Below, in pieces: positions 43,078 through 51,310 of a stretch of 64,000 nt of DNA (position 1 is the first letter of the stretch; each line of letters starts with the position of its first letter). Source of the stretch: MVRV01 sp964469905 (GTDB lineage Bacteria > Desulfobacterota > Syntrophia > Syntrophales > Smithellaceae); the NCBI GenBank assembly GCA_964469905.1, contig CAYXZW010000013.1, positions 1 through 64,000 on the forward strand. Direction: 5' to 3'. Both the position numbers and the translations under genes were made by a program. The notes beneath the pieces are model-generated. The model saw only the letters and a list, made by a program, of their open reading frames with translations, searched no databases and had not been told where the DNA came from.

Positions 43078-43569
43078 ATGAACATTTCCGGGATAAAATA
43101 CCGTCAGCAGATTAAACCAGACGATTTGGAGGCGATCTCCAGGATAGTGAAGTCGAGCAGTTTTTTTTCTCCAGCAGAGATTGATCTGGCTCTGGATCTG
43201 GCGGCAGAAAAACTCTCGGAGGGCGATGCCTGCTCCTACCAGTTCCTCTTTGGCGAAAATGAAGATTTCGTCTGGGGGTATACCTGTTTCGGCCTGATTC
43301 CGGCCACCGCCGGCAGCTATGATCTTTATTGGATTGCCGTTGATAATCAATTGCGTGCCCAAGGTCTGGGCAAGCAATTGCTGAAAAAATCGGAAGATGT
43401 TATCCTTAAGGCCGGTGGTCAGCACATTTATGCGGAAACATCTTCCCGTGATCAATACCGGACGACTCAAGAATTTTATGAGAGCTGTGGTTATGTCCGG
43501 GAAGCTTTTCTGAAAGATTTTTATGCCGCAGGTGATAGTAAGATTATCTATTCTAAAGTCATTATATAA
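43078..43569 (+). CDS. GNAT-family N-acetyltransferase
   Basis: 163 residues from ATG 43078; the longer frame to 43048 would overlap the membrane protein. Acetyl-CoA motif DLYWIAVDNQLRAQGLGKQL (about 84-103) and HIYAETSSRDQYRTTQEFYE, CGYVREAFLKDFY. Its position at the end of the kamA/ATP-grasp group raises the possibility that it acetylates a beta-lysine product, but the sequence is not the known AblB type. Confidence 0.82.
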   Translation: MNISGIKYRQQIKPDDLEAISRIVKSSSFFSPAEIDLALDLAAEKLSEGDACSYQFLFGENEDFVWGYTCFGLIPATAGSYDLYWIAVDNQLRAQGLGKQLLKKSEDVILKAGGQHIYAETSSRDQYRTTQEFYESCGYVREAFLKDFYAAGDSKIIYSKVII

Positions 43570-43732
43570 TTACCTTTTTAATATTTTTTTCGCCGTACCA
43601 CACGTCGCTTACTATTCTTAAATGTAATTCCTGCCCCAGCTTAAAAATCTTGCATTTTTCTTCATAATCCGCTAGAGCTCTGCCTGCAATAATGATTGTA
43701 ATTTTGCATTTAACCCTAAGGAGGGTTTAGTC

Positions 43733-44353
43733 ATGCGTTTTTTTCCCAAAGAAGAAAAATTTTTTGATCATTTTGAAGAATTAGCCGATAAAATAGAAGA
43801 GGGTAGCCGCTTTTTTCTGGCCATGACGGAAAACCACGATTACACGGAATCTAAAATAACAAAACTCAAAGAACTGGAGCATGAAGCGGATGTCATAACC
43901 CATCGCACTTATGAAAAAATGCACACCACCTTTCTCACGCCGCTGGATCGCGAAGATATCCATGCTTTAGTCAATAAAATGGATAGCATTATGGATATGA
44001 TTGAAGCCACTGCCGTCCGGATTTACCTCTATAAAGTAAAAAAACCTGATGATGAAATTATCAAGCAGGCTAAAATTTTAAATGAAGCAGTTGCTAAAGT
44101 AAAAATCATCATTCATGCCTTGCGTGATATGAAGAATGCCAAAATGATTCTGGATGCTTGTGTCGAAATTAACACTTTGGAAAATGCCGGAGATGTTGTT
44201 TTGCGAACCATAATTGCCGATCTTTTTGTGAAAGAAAAAGATGCCATTGAGCTGATAAAATGGAAAGAAATATTTGAACGCATCGAAGAAGCCCTTGATG
44301 TGTGTGAAGATGTTTCCAATATTGTGGAAGGGATCGTCTTAAAGCATGCTTGA
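43733..44353 (+). CDS. DUF47 (PhoU-like) regulator of phosphate transporter
   Basis: 206 residues, all helical, ATG after AAGGAGG. DUF47 features: EHEADVITHRTYEKMHTTFL, TPLDREDIHALVNKMDSIMD, LENAGDVVLR, EDVSNIVEGIVLKHA. It overlaps the pit gene by 8 bases; these pairs are conserved and the DUF47 protein is thought to modulate the PiT carrier. Confidence 0.92.
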   Translation: MRFFPKEEKFFDHFEELADKIEEGSRFFLAMTENHDYTESKITKLKELEHEADVITHRTYEKMHTTFLTPLDREDIHALVNKMDSIMDMIEATAVRIYLYKVKKPDDEIIKQAKILNEAVAKVKIIIHALRDMKNAKMILDACVEINTLENAGDVVLRTIIADLFVKEKDAIELIKWKEIFERIEEALDVCEDVSNIVEGIVLKHA

Positions 44354-45347
44354 GTCCATGGGGTTTGTAATTTTTCTGGTTGTCGTGGCCCTGGTTTTTG
44401 ATTTTCTGAATGGCTTCCATGATTCGGCAAATTCCATTGCTACCGTTGTTTCCACCCGCGTTCTTTCGCCGAAATACGCTGTCATCTGGGCAGCTTTTTT
44501 TAATTTTGCAGCTGTTTTTTTCGTGGGCACAGCGGTAGCGCATACAGTCGGCAAGGGAATAATCCATCTGGACATAGTTGATAATCTGTTGATTCTGTCT
44601 GCACTGACTGGTGCTATTATTTGGAACATAACCACCTGGTATTACGGGCTGCCCAGCAGCTCTTCTCACGGTTTAATTGGCGGCCTGATCGGTGCAGCGG
44701 TTGCTAAAGCCGGCACTGGCACTCTGGTGTGGTCAGGCATTGCGAAAACAACTATTTTTATCATTGTTTCGCCTGCTATCGGTATGGCCTTGGGTTTTTG
44801 TTTTATGGTTCTTTCCTTAAATTTAAATCGTTATTCCAATATGGCTCGTTCGGATAAACTATACCGTAAATTGCAGCTTGTTTCCGCAGCAGTATATTCG
44901 CTGGGACATGGTATGAATGACGCTCAAAAAACCATGGGAATAATTGCGATGGCTCTTTTCAGCCAGGGTCTTCTCGGAGAGACTTTTCATATTCCCCTCT
45001 GGGTCGTTATTGTCTGCTATGCAATGATTTCTCTGGGGACAATGTTCGGCGGCTGGCGCATTGTAAAAACAATGGGATCAAAGATTGTTAAATTACAGCC
45101 TATTGGCGGATTCAGTGCTGAAACCGCAGCAGCTTGTTCCATAATCGGCGCATCCATTGCCGGAATACCTGTCAGCACCACTCATACCATTACCGGCGCC
45201 ATTGTTGGTGTCGGTGCGACCCATCGCCTTAATGCCGTCCGCTGGGGTGTTGCCGGTAATATTATCTGGGCCTGGATTTTGACCATTCCTGTTGCTGCCA
45301 TTATCTCCGCAATCACTTATCTTTCTCTAAAATATTTTTTACTTTAG
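44346..45347 (+). CDS. pit: PiT-family inorganic phosphate transporter
   Basis: 333 residues, about ten membrane segments. The duplicated PiT signatures are present: FDFLNGFHDSANSIATVVST near the N-terminus and SLGHGMNDAQKTMGIIAMAL in the second half, with GLPSSSSHGLIGGLIGA and GIPVSTTHTITGAIVGVG. Low-affinity H+ or Na+/phosphate symport. Coupled to the DUF47 gene upstream. Confidence 0.94.
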   Translation: MLESMGFVIFLVVVALVFDFLNGFHDSANSIATVVSTRVLSPKYAVIWAAFFNFAAVFFVGTAVAHTVGKGIIHLDIVDNLLILSALTGAIIWNITTWYYGLPSSSSHGLIGGLIGAAVAKAGTGTLVWSGIAKTTIFIIVSPAIGMALGFCFMVLSLNLNRYSNMARSDKLYRKLQLVSAAVYSLGHGMNDAQKTMGIIAMALFSQGLLGETFHIPLWVVIVCYAMISLGTMFGGWRIVKTMGSKIVKLQPIGGFSAETAAACSIIGASIAGIPVSTTHTITGAIVGVGATHRLNAVRWGVAGNIIWAWILTIPVAAIISAITYLSLKYFLL

Positions 45348-45479
45348 CATTATCTTTACCTGCCAGTCCTCCCGCCAGAAAATAATATTGATAAATTTTA
45401 TTTTTTACCGTAAGTCTTTGCCATATCCGCACGATTATATTTTGTGTGTGATTAAAATACTCAATTGCAGGAGAGTCTC

Positions 45480-46745
45480 ATGCCGGAAAAGTTGCTGCCG
45501 TTTACAAAAAATCAATTAGCAGACGTAATTGAAAAATATCCCACACCTTTTCATATTTATGATGAAAAAGCCATTCGCGATAACGCGCGCGAATTTAAAG
45601 CCGCCTTTTCCTGGAATGAAGGATTTAAAGAATTTTTTGCCGTTAAAGCCGCCCCCAATCCTTATCTCATGAAAATTCTTCATAAGGAGGGTTTTGGTGC
45701 AGATTGTAGTTCCTTGCCAGAATTAATTCTGGCGGAAAAGACCGGTATTGTCGGCAGTGAAATAATGTTTACCTCTAACGATACTCCTGCCGAAGAATTT
45801 CTTAAAGCCAAAGAATTACAGGCCATCATTAACCTTGATGATATCAGTCATATTGCTTATCTGGAGAAATATGCCGGATTGCCTGCGTTAATTTGTTTTC
45901 GTTATAATCCCGGTCGTCTGAAAAAGGGAAATGTAATTATCGGTCATCCGGAGGAGGCCAAATACGGGTTTACCCACAAACAACTCATTGAAGGTTATAA
46001 AATCTGTCGGGATAAAGGAATAAAACGTTTCGGCATTCATACCATGGTGGCCTCTAATGAGCTTGATGCCAGCTATTTTGTGGAAACGGCGGAAATTTTA
46101 TTTAATCTCATTGCTGAATTGTCTCATAAGCTGGATATTAGTTTTGAATTTGTAAACTTAGGCGGCGGTGTGGGAATTCCTTATCGTCCCGAGCAGGAGC
46201 GTATTGATCTTCAGGCCGTGAGTCGCGGTATCAAAGAAAAATATGAAAAAATAATCGTTGCTAACGGCCTTGGCCCCATCAAGCTTTATACGGAATGCGG
46301 TCGCTACATCACCGGTCCTTACGGGTACCTTGTTGCCCGGGTTTTGCACGTTAAAAATACTTATAAGAGATTTGCCGGTCTGGATGCCTGTATGGCCAAT
46401 CTAATGCGCCCCGCACTCTACGGCGCCTACCACCACATTACTGTTATTGGTAAAGAGAAAAAGCAGCACGATATCATTTATGATGTGACCGGCTCGTTGT
46501 GTGAGAACAACGACAAGTTTGCCATAGACCGGGTTTTGCCCGAACTGCAAAGAGGCGATATTGTAGTTATTCATGATGCCGGAGCGCATGGTTATGCCAT
46601 GGGCTTTAATTATAACGGCAAACTGCGTTCGGCAGAACTTCTGCTGCGCGAAAATGGCGAAGTTATTCCAATTCGCCGCCCGGAGACGGTTGATGATTAT
46701 TTGGCAACTTTAGATTTAGCGGGCTTGCCGTCTTTCCTGGTGTAA
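45480..46745 (+). CDS. lysA: LysA-type PLP decarboxylase (diaminopimelate decarboxylase family)
   Basis: Start set at ATG 45480, with AGGAGA upstream. 421 residues. Alanine-racemase-type barrel with PLP Lys in FFAVKAAPNPYLMKIL (about 55), then VNLGGGVGIPY, YTECGRYITGPYGYLVARVL, and the C-terminal TGSLCENNDKF and HDAGAHGYAMGFNYNGKLR. The CEN in place of the common CE(S/T) and ECGR in place of EPGR mark a diverged subgroup. Decarboxylation of meso-diaminopimelate to lysine is the likely reaction; a carboxynorspermidine or other amino acid decarboxylase cannot be excluded. If it makes lysine it would feed KamA encoded 5 kb upstream. Confidence 0.8.
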   Translation: MPEKLLPFTKNQLADVIEKYPTPFHIYDEKAIRDNAREFKAAFSWNEGFKEFFAVKAAPNPYLMKILHKEGFGADCSSLPELILAEKTGIVGSEIMFTSNDTPAEEFLKAKELQAIINLDDISHIAYLEKYAGLPALICFRYNPGRLKKGNVIIGHPEEAKYGFTHKQLIEGYKICRDKGIKRFGIHTMVASNELDASYFVETAEILFNLIAELSHKLDISFEFVNLGGGVGIPYRPEQERIDLQAVSRGIKEKYEKIIVANGLGPIKLYTECGRYITGPYGYLVARVLHVKNTYKRFAGLDACMANLMRPALYGAYHHITVIGKEKKQHDIIYDVTGSLCENNDKFAIDRVLPELQRGDIVVIHDAGAHGYAMGFNYNGKLRSAELLLRENGEVIPIRRPETVDDYLATLDLAGLPSFLV

Positions 46746-46954
46746 TGATTTAATCGTATCTTAAGAACAAAATACCGCGACAAAGAAGTAAGGAAAATTG
46801 CTTTATTCCATGATTCCGATTGCGGGAGATTGTGTCAAAAATCAAAAAATGGGAAAAATGACAATTTTCAGGTGTAGCCTTACCCCTCATTTTTAAAAAT
46901 AATTGCTTATAGGCCGTTTTAAGAAGCCGTTTTCTCTGTCTTAAAAATATTCTT

Positions 46955-48817
46955 TTATTCCTGGGCTTTATAGGCATCGCTGTCCCAGGCATGGTCATGG
47001 ATATTGGGCACAACCGCCAGATCGTTAGTCAGCAATTCTTCTTGAATAGATATTTGTTCGCGTGTCTGGAAAATATAAGACGACTGATCATGGCGGTGTG
47101 ATGCCAGAAGACGAAGCGCCTCTTCATCATACTTGATAAAGTTTTGACCGGCGCGAAGAGCGCTGTATTTGCGGAAGCCCAGCTTGATCAGAGCGTCGAC
47201 ACCCAAACGAACAGATGTATCGAGTGATTCGCGATAAATATTATCCACGCCTGAGTCCAGCAGCTCATAGGCGTCCAGACGGCTCTTGGCACGCACCATA
47301 ACGGTAAGGTTGGGAAACTCTTTTTTTGTTTTATCGACCAGATCAAGATTAATTTCGGGGGAATCAATGGCGGCAATTAATATTCTGGCCCGATCAGCAC
47401 CGGCTGATTGCAAAATGTCCAGACGAGTAGCGTCGCCATAAAAAACCGTGAAGCCCATCTTTCTTAAAAGTTCGACCCGGTCCGAATCATTGTCCAGGAT
47501 TGTAGCATTAATTCCATTGGCCCGCAAAAAGCGGCCCACGGTACTGCCAAAATGTCCGAATCCTGCAATGATCACCGGATGTTCGCTTTCAATAAAATCA
47601 GCCGGACTTTCCGTCACTGCCTCTTTCGTTCCGAATCGCGGCAGAATCAATCGCTCATTGATGAGCAGCAACAAAGGGGTGAGCGTCATGCTGATGGCTG
47701 TTACGCCCATCATCGTATCACTCCAGCGAGCAGATAAAATGTTGAGCTGAGCTATGAAGGCGAAGAGGACAAAGGCAAATTCGCCGACCTGTCCCAGTCC
47801 CAAAGAAAAAATCATGTTCTGATCAAAGCTTAAGCCCGATATTTTCCCTGTTGCATAGAGAACAAAAGATTTAATGGCCAGGACGATACAGACCATAGCC
47901 AGAATCTCCAAAGGATTAGCGATAATCAGCTTAAAGTTGATGGACGCGCCGACCGCAATAAAAAATAACCCCAGCAACAAGCCTTTGAAGGGCTCTATAT
48001 CACTCTCCAGTTCATGCCGAAACTCGCTTGTGGCCAACACTACGCCGGCTAGAAATGTACCCAATGCCGGGCTTAAGCCGACCAGCATCATCAAATATGC
48101 TGTGCCGATCACAATGAGCAGAGACGCCGCCGTAAAGAGTTCTCTCAGCCGGATGCGGGCAATAAAGCGCAGAAAAGGTACAAACACAAAACGTCCAATC
48201 AAAACAACGCCATTGGCGGCGATAAGCAAGGTCAATGTCTGTGCCCATCCGGGTAATCCCGTAATTAATGCTGCATGTTCGCCGGAAACATGGGTGGCGG
48301 ATACAGCAAGAAGCGGCAGAAGGGCCAGAATCGGGATTACGGCAATATCCTGAAAAAGCAGTACGGCAAATGAACTTTTCCCGGCTTCGGTTTTAGTCAA
48401 TCCTTTTTCCCGCAGCGTTTGCATGACAATCGCCGTAGAAGACATGGAAAGGGCCAGACCGCAGGCGAGCGCTGCGCGCCAGGTAAAACCAATCAGCGAT
48501 AGGCCGGTAGAAAACAAAAGCGTGGTTGCTCCTAGTTGCATTATCCCCGTGCCCAGGATGAGCTTGCGCATACGCCAAAATGTGGCCGGTTCCAACTCCA
48601 GGCCGATTAAAAAAAGCATCATCACTACGCCGAATTCGGCAAAATGCATGATGTCCTTGCCTTCCGCGCCTACAAAACCGAAGAAAAATGGGCCGATAAT
48701 AATACCGCCGAGGAGGTAGCCCAGAACGGAACCCATCCCTAGTTTTTTGGCAATCGGCACAAACACGACTGCAGCGGCAAGATAAATCAATGCATCATGT
48801 AAGAAAGCGTTACTCAT
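46955..48817 (-). CDS. KefB/KefC-type potassium/proton antiporter with RCK domain
   Basis: 620 residues, the KefC length. Residues 1-385 form about twelve membrane helices of the CPA2 family (LAAAVVFVPIAKKLGMGSVL, GYLLGGIIIGPFFFGFVG, FLAGVVLATSEFRHELESDI). An RCK/TrkA-N domain begins at about 405 (HPVIIAGFGHFGSTVGRFL, ILDNDSDRVELLRKMGFTVF, YGDATRLDIL). The HELESDIEPFKGLLLGLFF loop matches Kef regulators. Kef systems expel K+ and acidify the cytoplasm to protect against electrophiles and in enterobacteria are gated by glutathione adducts. It overlaps the KefF/G-like gene by 8 bases. Confidence 0.92.
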   Translation of the reverse strand: MSNAFLHDALIYLAAAVVFVPIAKKLGMGSVLGYLLGGIIIGPFFFGFVGAEGKDIMHFAEFGVVMMLFLIGLELEPATFWRMRKLILGTGIMQLGATTLLFSTGLSLIGFTWRAALACGLALSMSSTAIVMQTLREKGLTKTEAGKSSFAVLLFQDIAVIPILALLPLLAVSATHVSGEHAALITGLPGWAQTLTLLIAANGVVLIGRFVFVPFLRFIARIRLRELFTAASLLIVIGTAYLMMLVGLSPALGTFLAGVVLATSEFRHELESDIEPFKGLLLGLFFIAVGASINFKLIIANPLEILAMVCIVLAIKSFVLYATGKISGLSFDQNMIFSLGLGQVGEFAFVLFAFIAQLNILSARWSDTMMGVTAISMTLTPLLLLINERLILPRFGTKEAVTESPADFIESEHPVIIAGFGHFGSTVGRFLRANGINATILDNDSDRVELLRKMGFTVFYGDATRLDILQSAGADRARILIAAIDSPEINLDLVDKTKKEFPNLTVMVRAKSRLDAYELLDSGVDNIYRESLDTSVRLGVDALIKLGFRKYSALRAGQNFIKYDEEALRLLASHRHDQSSYIFQTREQISIQEELLTNDLAVVPNIHDHAWDSDAYKAQE

Positions 48818-49424
48818 GGTCTGATTGCCCTTTATCCATTAGAAGCCAGTTGTTAAGATAATCAAACTGATTGACTATTTCCGGGTGAAGCTGATTATTG
48901 GATAATCGTTGCAGAAGCAATCGATACAGGCTGGCGTATTCGGCCAGTTGTTGATCGGTCAGCAGGTGTGTACCGTGAACGGCAAAAGGCGGCAGGTAAA
49001 TCATTTTGCACAGTCTGGCGGTTTGCTCAAAAGGTACCAACAGCTCGCGCAGTGTAAAACGATTGTGTTGGTTGAGTGCATAGGATTCTCTGGCTCCTCC
49101 GGCGGTCAGAGCATTAAAAATTAATTTGTTCTTGAGAGCATTTCCCTGGGAACCGTGCGCCCAGCCGTATTCGAGAACGACATCTATCCACTGTTTGAGT
49201 ATTGCCGGTGCACTGTACATATATAAAGGATAGTGCCAGATGATGACATCATTTTCAGACAAAAGTGCTTTTTCACGCTCGACATTAATATTGAAATCAG
49301 GATACCTCTCGTAGAGATCATTAAGAGTAATGCCGGGCTGCTCTTCAATTTTATCTAAGAGAAGACGATTTGTTCTTGATTTTTCAAAGCGCGGATGAGC
49401 AAAAAGGATCAGGATTTTTTTCAT
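48810..49424 (-). CDS. KefF/KefG-like NAD(P)H:quinone oxidoreductase, Kef ancillary subunit
   Basis: 204 residues of the flavodoxin-like fold: ILILFAHPRFEKSRTNRLLL at the start, NDVIIWHYPLYMYSAPAILK, QWIDVVLEYGWAHGSQG, LTAGGARESYAL. This is the pattern of KefF/KefG/MdaB-type FMN proteins that bind and activate Kef antiporters. Translationally coupled to the kefC-type gene, which supports that role. Cytoplasmic. Confidence 0.9.
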   Translation of the reverse strand: MKKILILFAHPRFEKSRTNRLLLDKIEEQPGITLNDLYERYPDFNINVEREKALLSENDVIIWHYPLYMYSAPAILKQWIDVVLEYGWAHGSQGNALKNKLIFNALTAGGARESYALNQHNRFTLRELLVPFEQTARLCKMIYLPPFAVHGTHLLTDQQLAEYASLYRLLLQRLSNNQLHPEIVNQFDYLNNWLLMDKGQSDHE

Positions 49425-49553
49425 GGTATGCTCTTAAGTTATGTTGCAATGCCAGCCCAGCATTGACGGAGAATTATTAATAGACGCGAGCCCTTACGGT
49501 GATGAAGTATAAGGAAAAGACCAGGGACTGTCAATGGAAAAGCGGCAATACAT

Positions 49554-49853
49554 TCAGCGACGGAATTTTATGTAGCCGCACCACACCCAGAACGCACCCC
49601 AACCGGCGGCAACAGGCCCCAAGCCGACATACAGAAACAGAATTATGTTGCTGCTATTCCATGGTGCCAGAAAGGCGGCCGAGCCTGCGATCCAAAAGCC
49701 GGTGACCAGGATGGCGAGGCGCATCAGACCGGTGAGTGGTTTTATGAGCTGAATTCTATTTTGGCCTGATGTGGGCGCAGGTTTTCGGGCCATCAGCCGG
49801 GGAACAAAAATAATCACCAGGGCAATCGCCGCCACAACCAGAAATTCTTGCAT
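49554..49853 (-). CDS. Small integral membrane protein
   Basis: 99 residues with three hydrophobic segments: FLVVAAIALVIIFVPRLM, MRLAILVTGFWIAGSAAFL, IILFLYVGLGPVAAGWGAFW, and a basic C-terminus. The 99-residue frame with ATG is plausible, but the ribosome-binding site is not strong. No family recognised. Isolated between the Kef pair and the next plus-strand gene. Confidence 0.6.
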   Translation of the reverse strand: MQEFLVVAAIALVIIFVPRLMARKPAPTSGQNRIQLIKPLTGLMRLAILVTGFWIAGSAAFLAPWNSSNIILFLYVGLGPVAAGWGAFWVWCGYIKFRR

Positions 49854-50067
49854 ATCGAAACCTTAAGAAGCAATGACTTTGTTGATCACCGGTAGTTTTT
49901 CAGATCATCCGGCGGAGTGGATATAGCACACATTTATCAATAATCCTATTAATTGCAGGGACGAAAAATGATTATGGCTATGTTCTCCATTGAAAAGACT
50001 AATTGACAAAATTTAAGATAACAAGCAAAGTTTATTAACTATTCAATCTCGGATAAGGAGATTAATC

Positions 50068-50691
50068 ATGCGTAGCTTAAACCGCATAATTGTTAGCGCT
50101 TTAGTATTGATAATGGCGGGGATGCTGTCCTTGACGGCCTTTGCGGACACCGAATCAACATCTTCCATCGAACCGATTTTTCAGAAAGCAAAGCAGGATT
50201 ACTTGCAGAAAAAGATGAATTCTGCGGCCCGTCAGATTAATAAAGGTGCAGCTTATCTGGAATCGCAAGCCGAAAAGGCGTCAGTTAAGGGTAAAGAGGC
50301 GCTGAAGGTGTCGTCTCAGGAATTGGCAAAACTGGCGGATGATGTAAAAAAAGGGACAGTAAACTCGGAAAAAAGAATAGAAGAATCATTTGCCCGTGCC
50401 TACCACGCTTTGGCCGTGGAAGCTCATATTAAGTCAACGGAATCATGGACGAAGAAAGAGGCCGCAAAAGCCGGTGCAGCACTTGATGCGGCCAATAAAA
50501 ATTTAGAAAAAAGCTTTACCTGGGCCGGACAGAAAGTAGAAAAAAGCACTCAGGACGTGATGAAAAAAACGGATGATATTTCTCTGAAATTACAGAAAAA
50601 AAGCAACCTGATTGCTGAAGATGTCGCCAACAGGTTGAAAGATGCAGGAAACGAAATTGAAAAATTCGGGAAAAGAATTTCCCCCCGGTAA
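50068..50691 (+). CDS. Exported helical protein of unknown function
   Basis: 207 residues. Signal peptide IIVSALVLIMAGMLSLTAFA with cleavage after about residue 26 and ATAAGGAG ribosome-binding site. The mature protein is nearly all amphipathic helix rich in Ala, Lys and Glu, with recurring 'KKxxxAAxxINKGAAYLESQ', 'ESFARAYHALAVEAHIKSTE' and 'AGAALDAANKNLEKSFTWAG' blocks suggestive of an apolipoprotein- or LEA-like repeat or helical bundle. Likely periplasmic. No family recognised; a YfdX-like stress protein is one possibility. Confidence 0.75.
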   Translation: MRSLNRIIVSALVLIMAGMLSLTAFADTESTSSIEPIFQKAKQDYLQKKMNSAARQINKGAAYLESQAEKASVKGKEALKVSSQELAKLADDVKKGTVNSEKRIEESFARAYHALAVEAHIKSTESWTKKEAAKAGAALDAANKNLEKSFTWAGQKVEKSTQDVMKKTDDISLKLQKKSNLIAEDVANRLKDAGNEIEKFGKRISPR

Positions 50692-50730
50692 GCTCACATC
50701 TTTTGCTCTGTGCAGAATAGCAGCCTGGAG

Positions 50731-51195
50731 CTATTTATAACCGGATTTCTTGCCCTTTATCTTTTCGATTTTGACACTGAACACCGCCACTTTTGCTAAT
50801 GCCTCGGTTGCATAGGAAAAATCTTTTCCGCCGGAATATTTTTCCATAAGGTAATCCAGAGCCTGCTTTTTTTCCCGCTCATCTTCCAGAAAAAATGCCA
50901 AGCCAGATCCGATCACGCACCGATAGCGTGTTCCCCAGGAACAGGGCACATCTCCCGGAACTATTTCTGTATCTATATCAATTTCAAAACACACCCGATT
51001 GTTTTTCCGGATAATATCGATCTTTTTGCCTTGCGGGCTGGAGTGGAAATAGAGATAATTATTGCGGACAACGAAATTAACGGGAACAATATAAGGATAA
51101 TCATTATCAACCAGCGCAATCCGGCAGACAGCGGCTTTGGCCATAATTGCCGCTATTTCTCTACTATCCTTTATTTCTTTATCGGACCTCAGCAT
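50731..51195 (-). CDS. Pyridoxamine 5'-phosphate oxidase-like (NimA-type) flavoprotein
   Basis: Start set at ATG 51195 (GGAGAGA upstream). 154 residues with the split-barrel flavin-binding fold: VCRIALVDNDYPYIVPVNFV, LYFHSSPQGKKIDIIRKNNR, VCFEIDIDTE, and the Cys/Trp patch PCSWGTRYRCVIGSG. Such proteins bind FMN or haem and include nitroimidazole reductases; the physiological substrate is unknown. Divergent from the kinase gene at 51311. Confidence 0.85.
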   Translation of the reverse strand: MLRSDKEIKDSREIAAIMAKAAVCRIALVDNDYPYIVPVNFVVRNNYLYFHSSPQGKKIDIIRKNNRVCFEIDIDTEIVPGDVPCSWGTRYRCVIGSGLAFFLEDEREKKQALDYLMEKYSGGKDFSYATEALAKVAVFSVKIEKIKGKKSGYK

Positions 51196-51310
51196 TAACT
51201 GTCTCTCCGGAAAAAATATTAACAAGAAAACTTGCTATATTCCCATTACTTATGATAAAAATCATGATAACTATTTTGCTTCTAAGTGTTCCTCTGCAAA
51301 AGGAGTTTAC

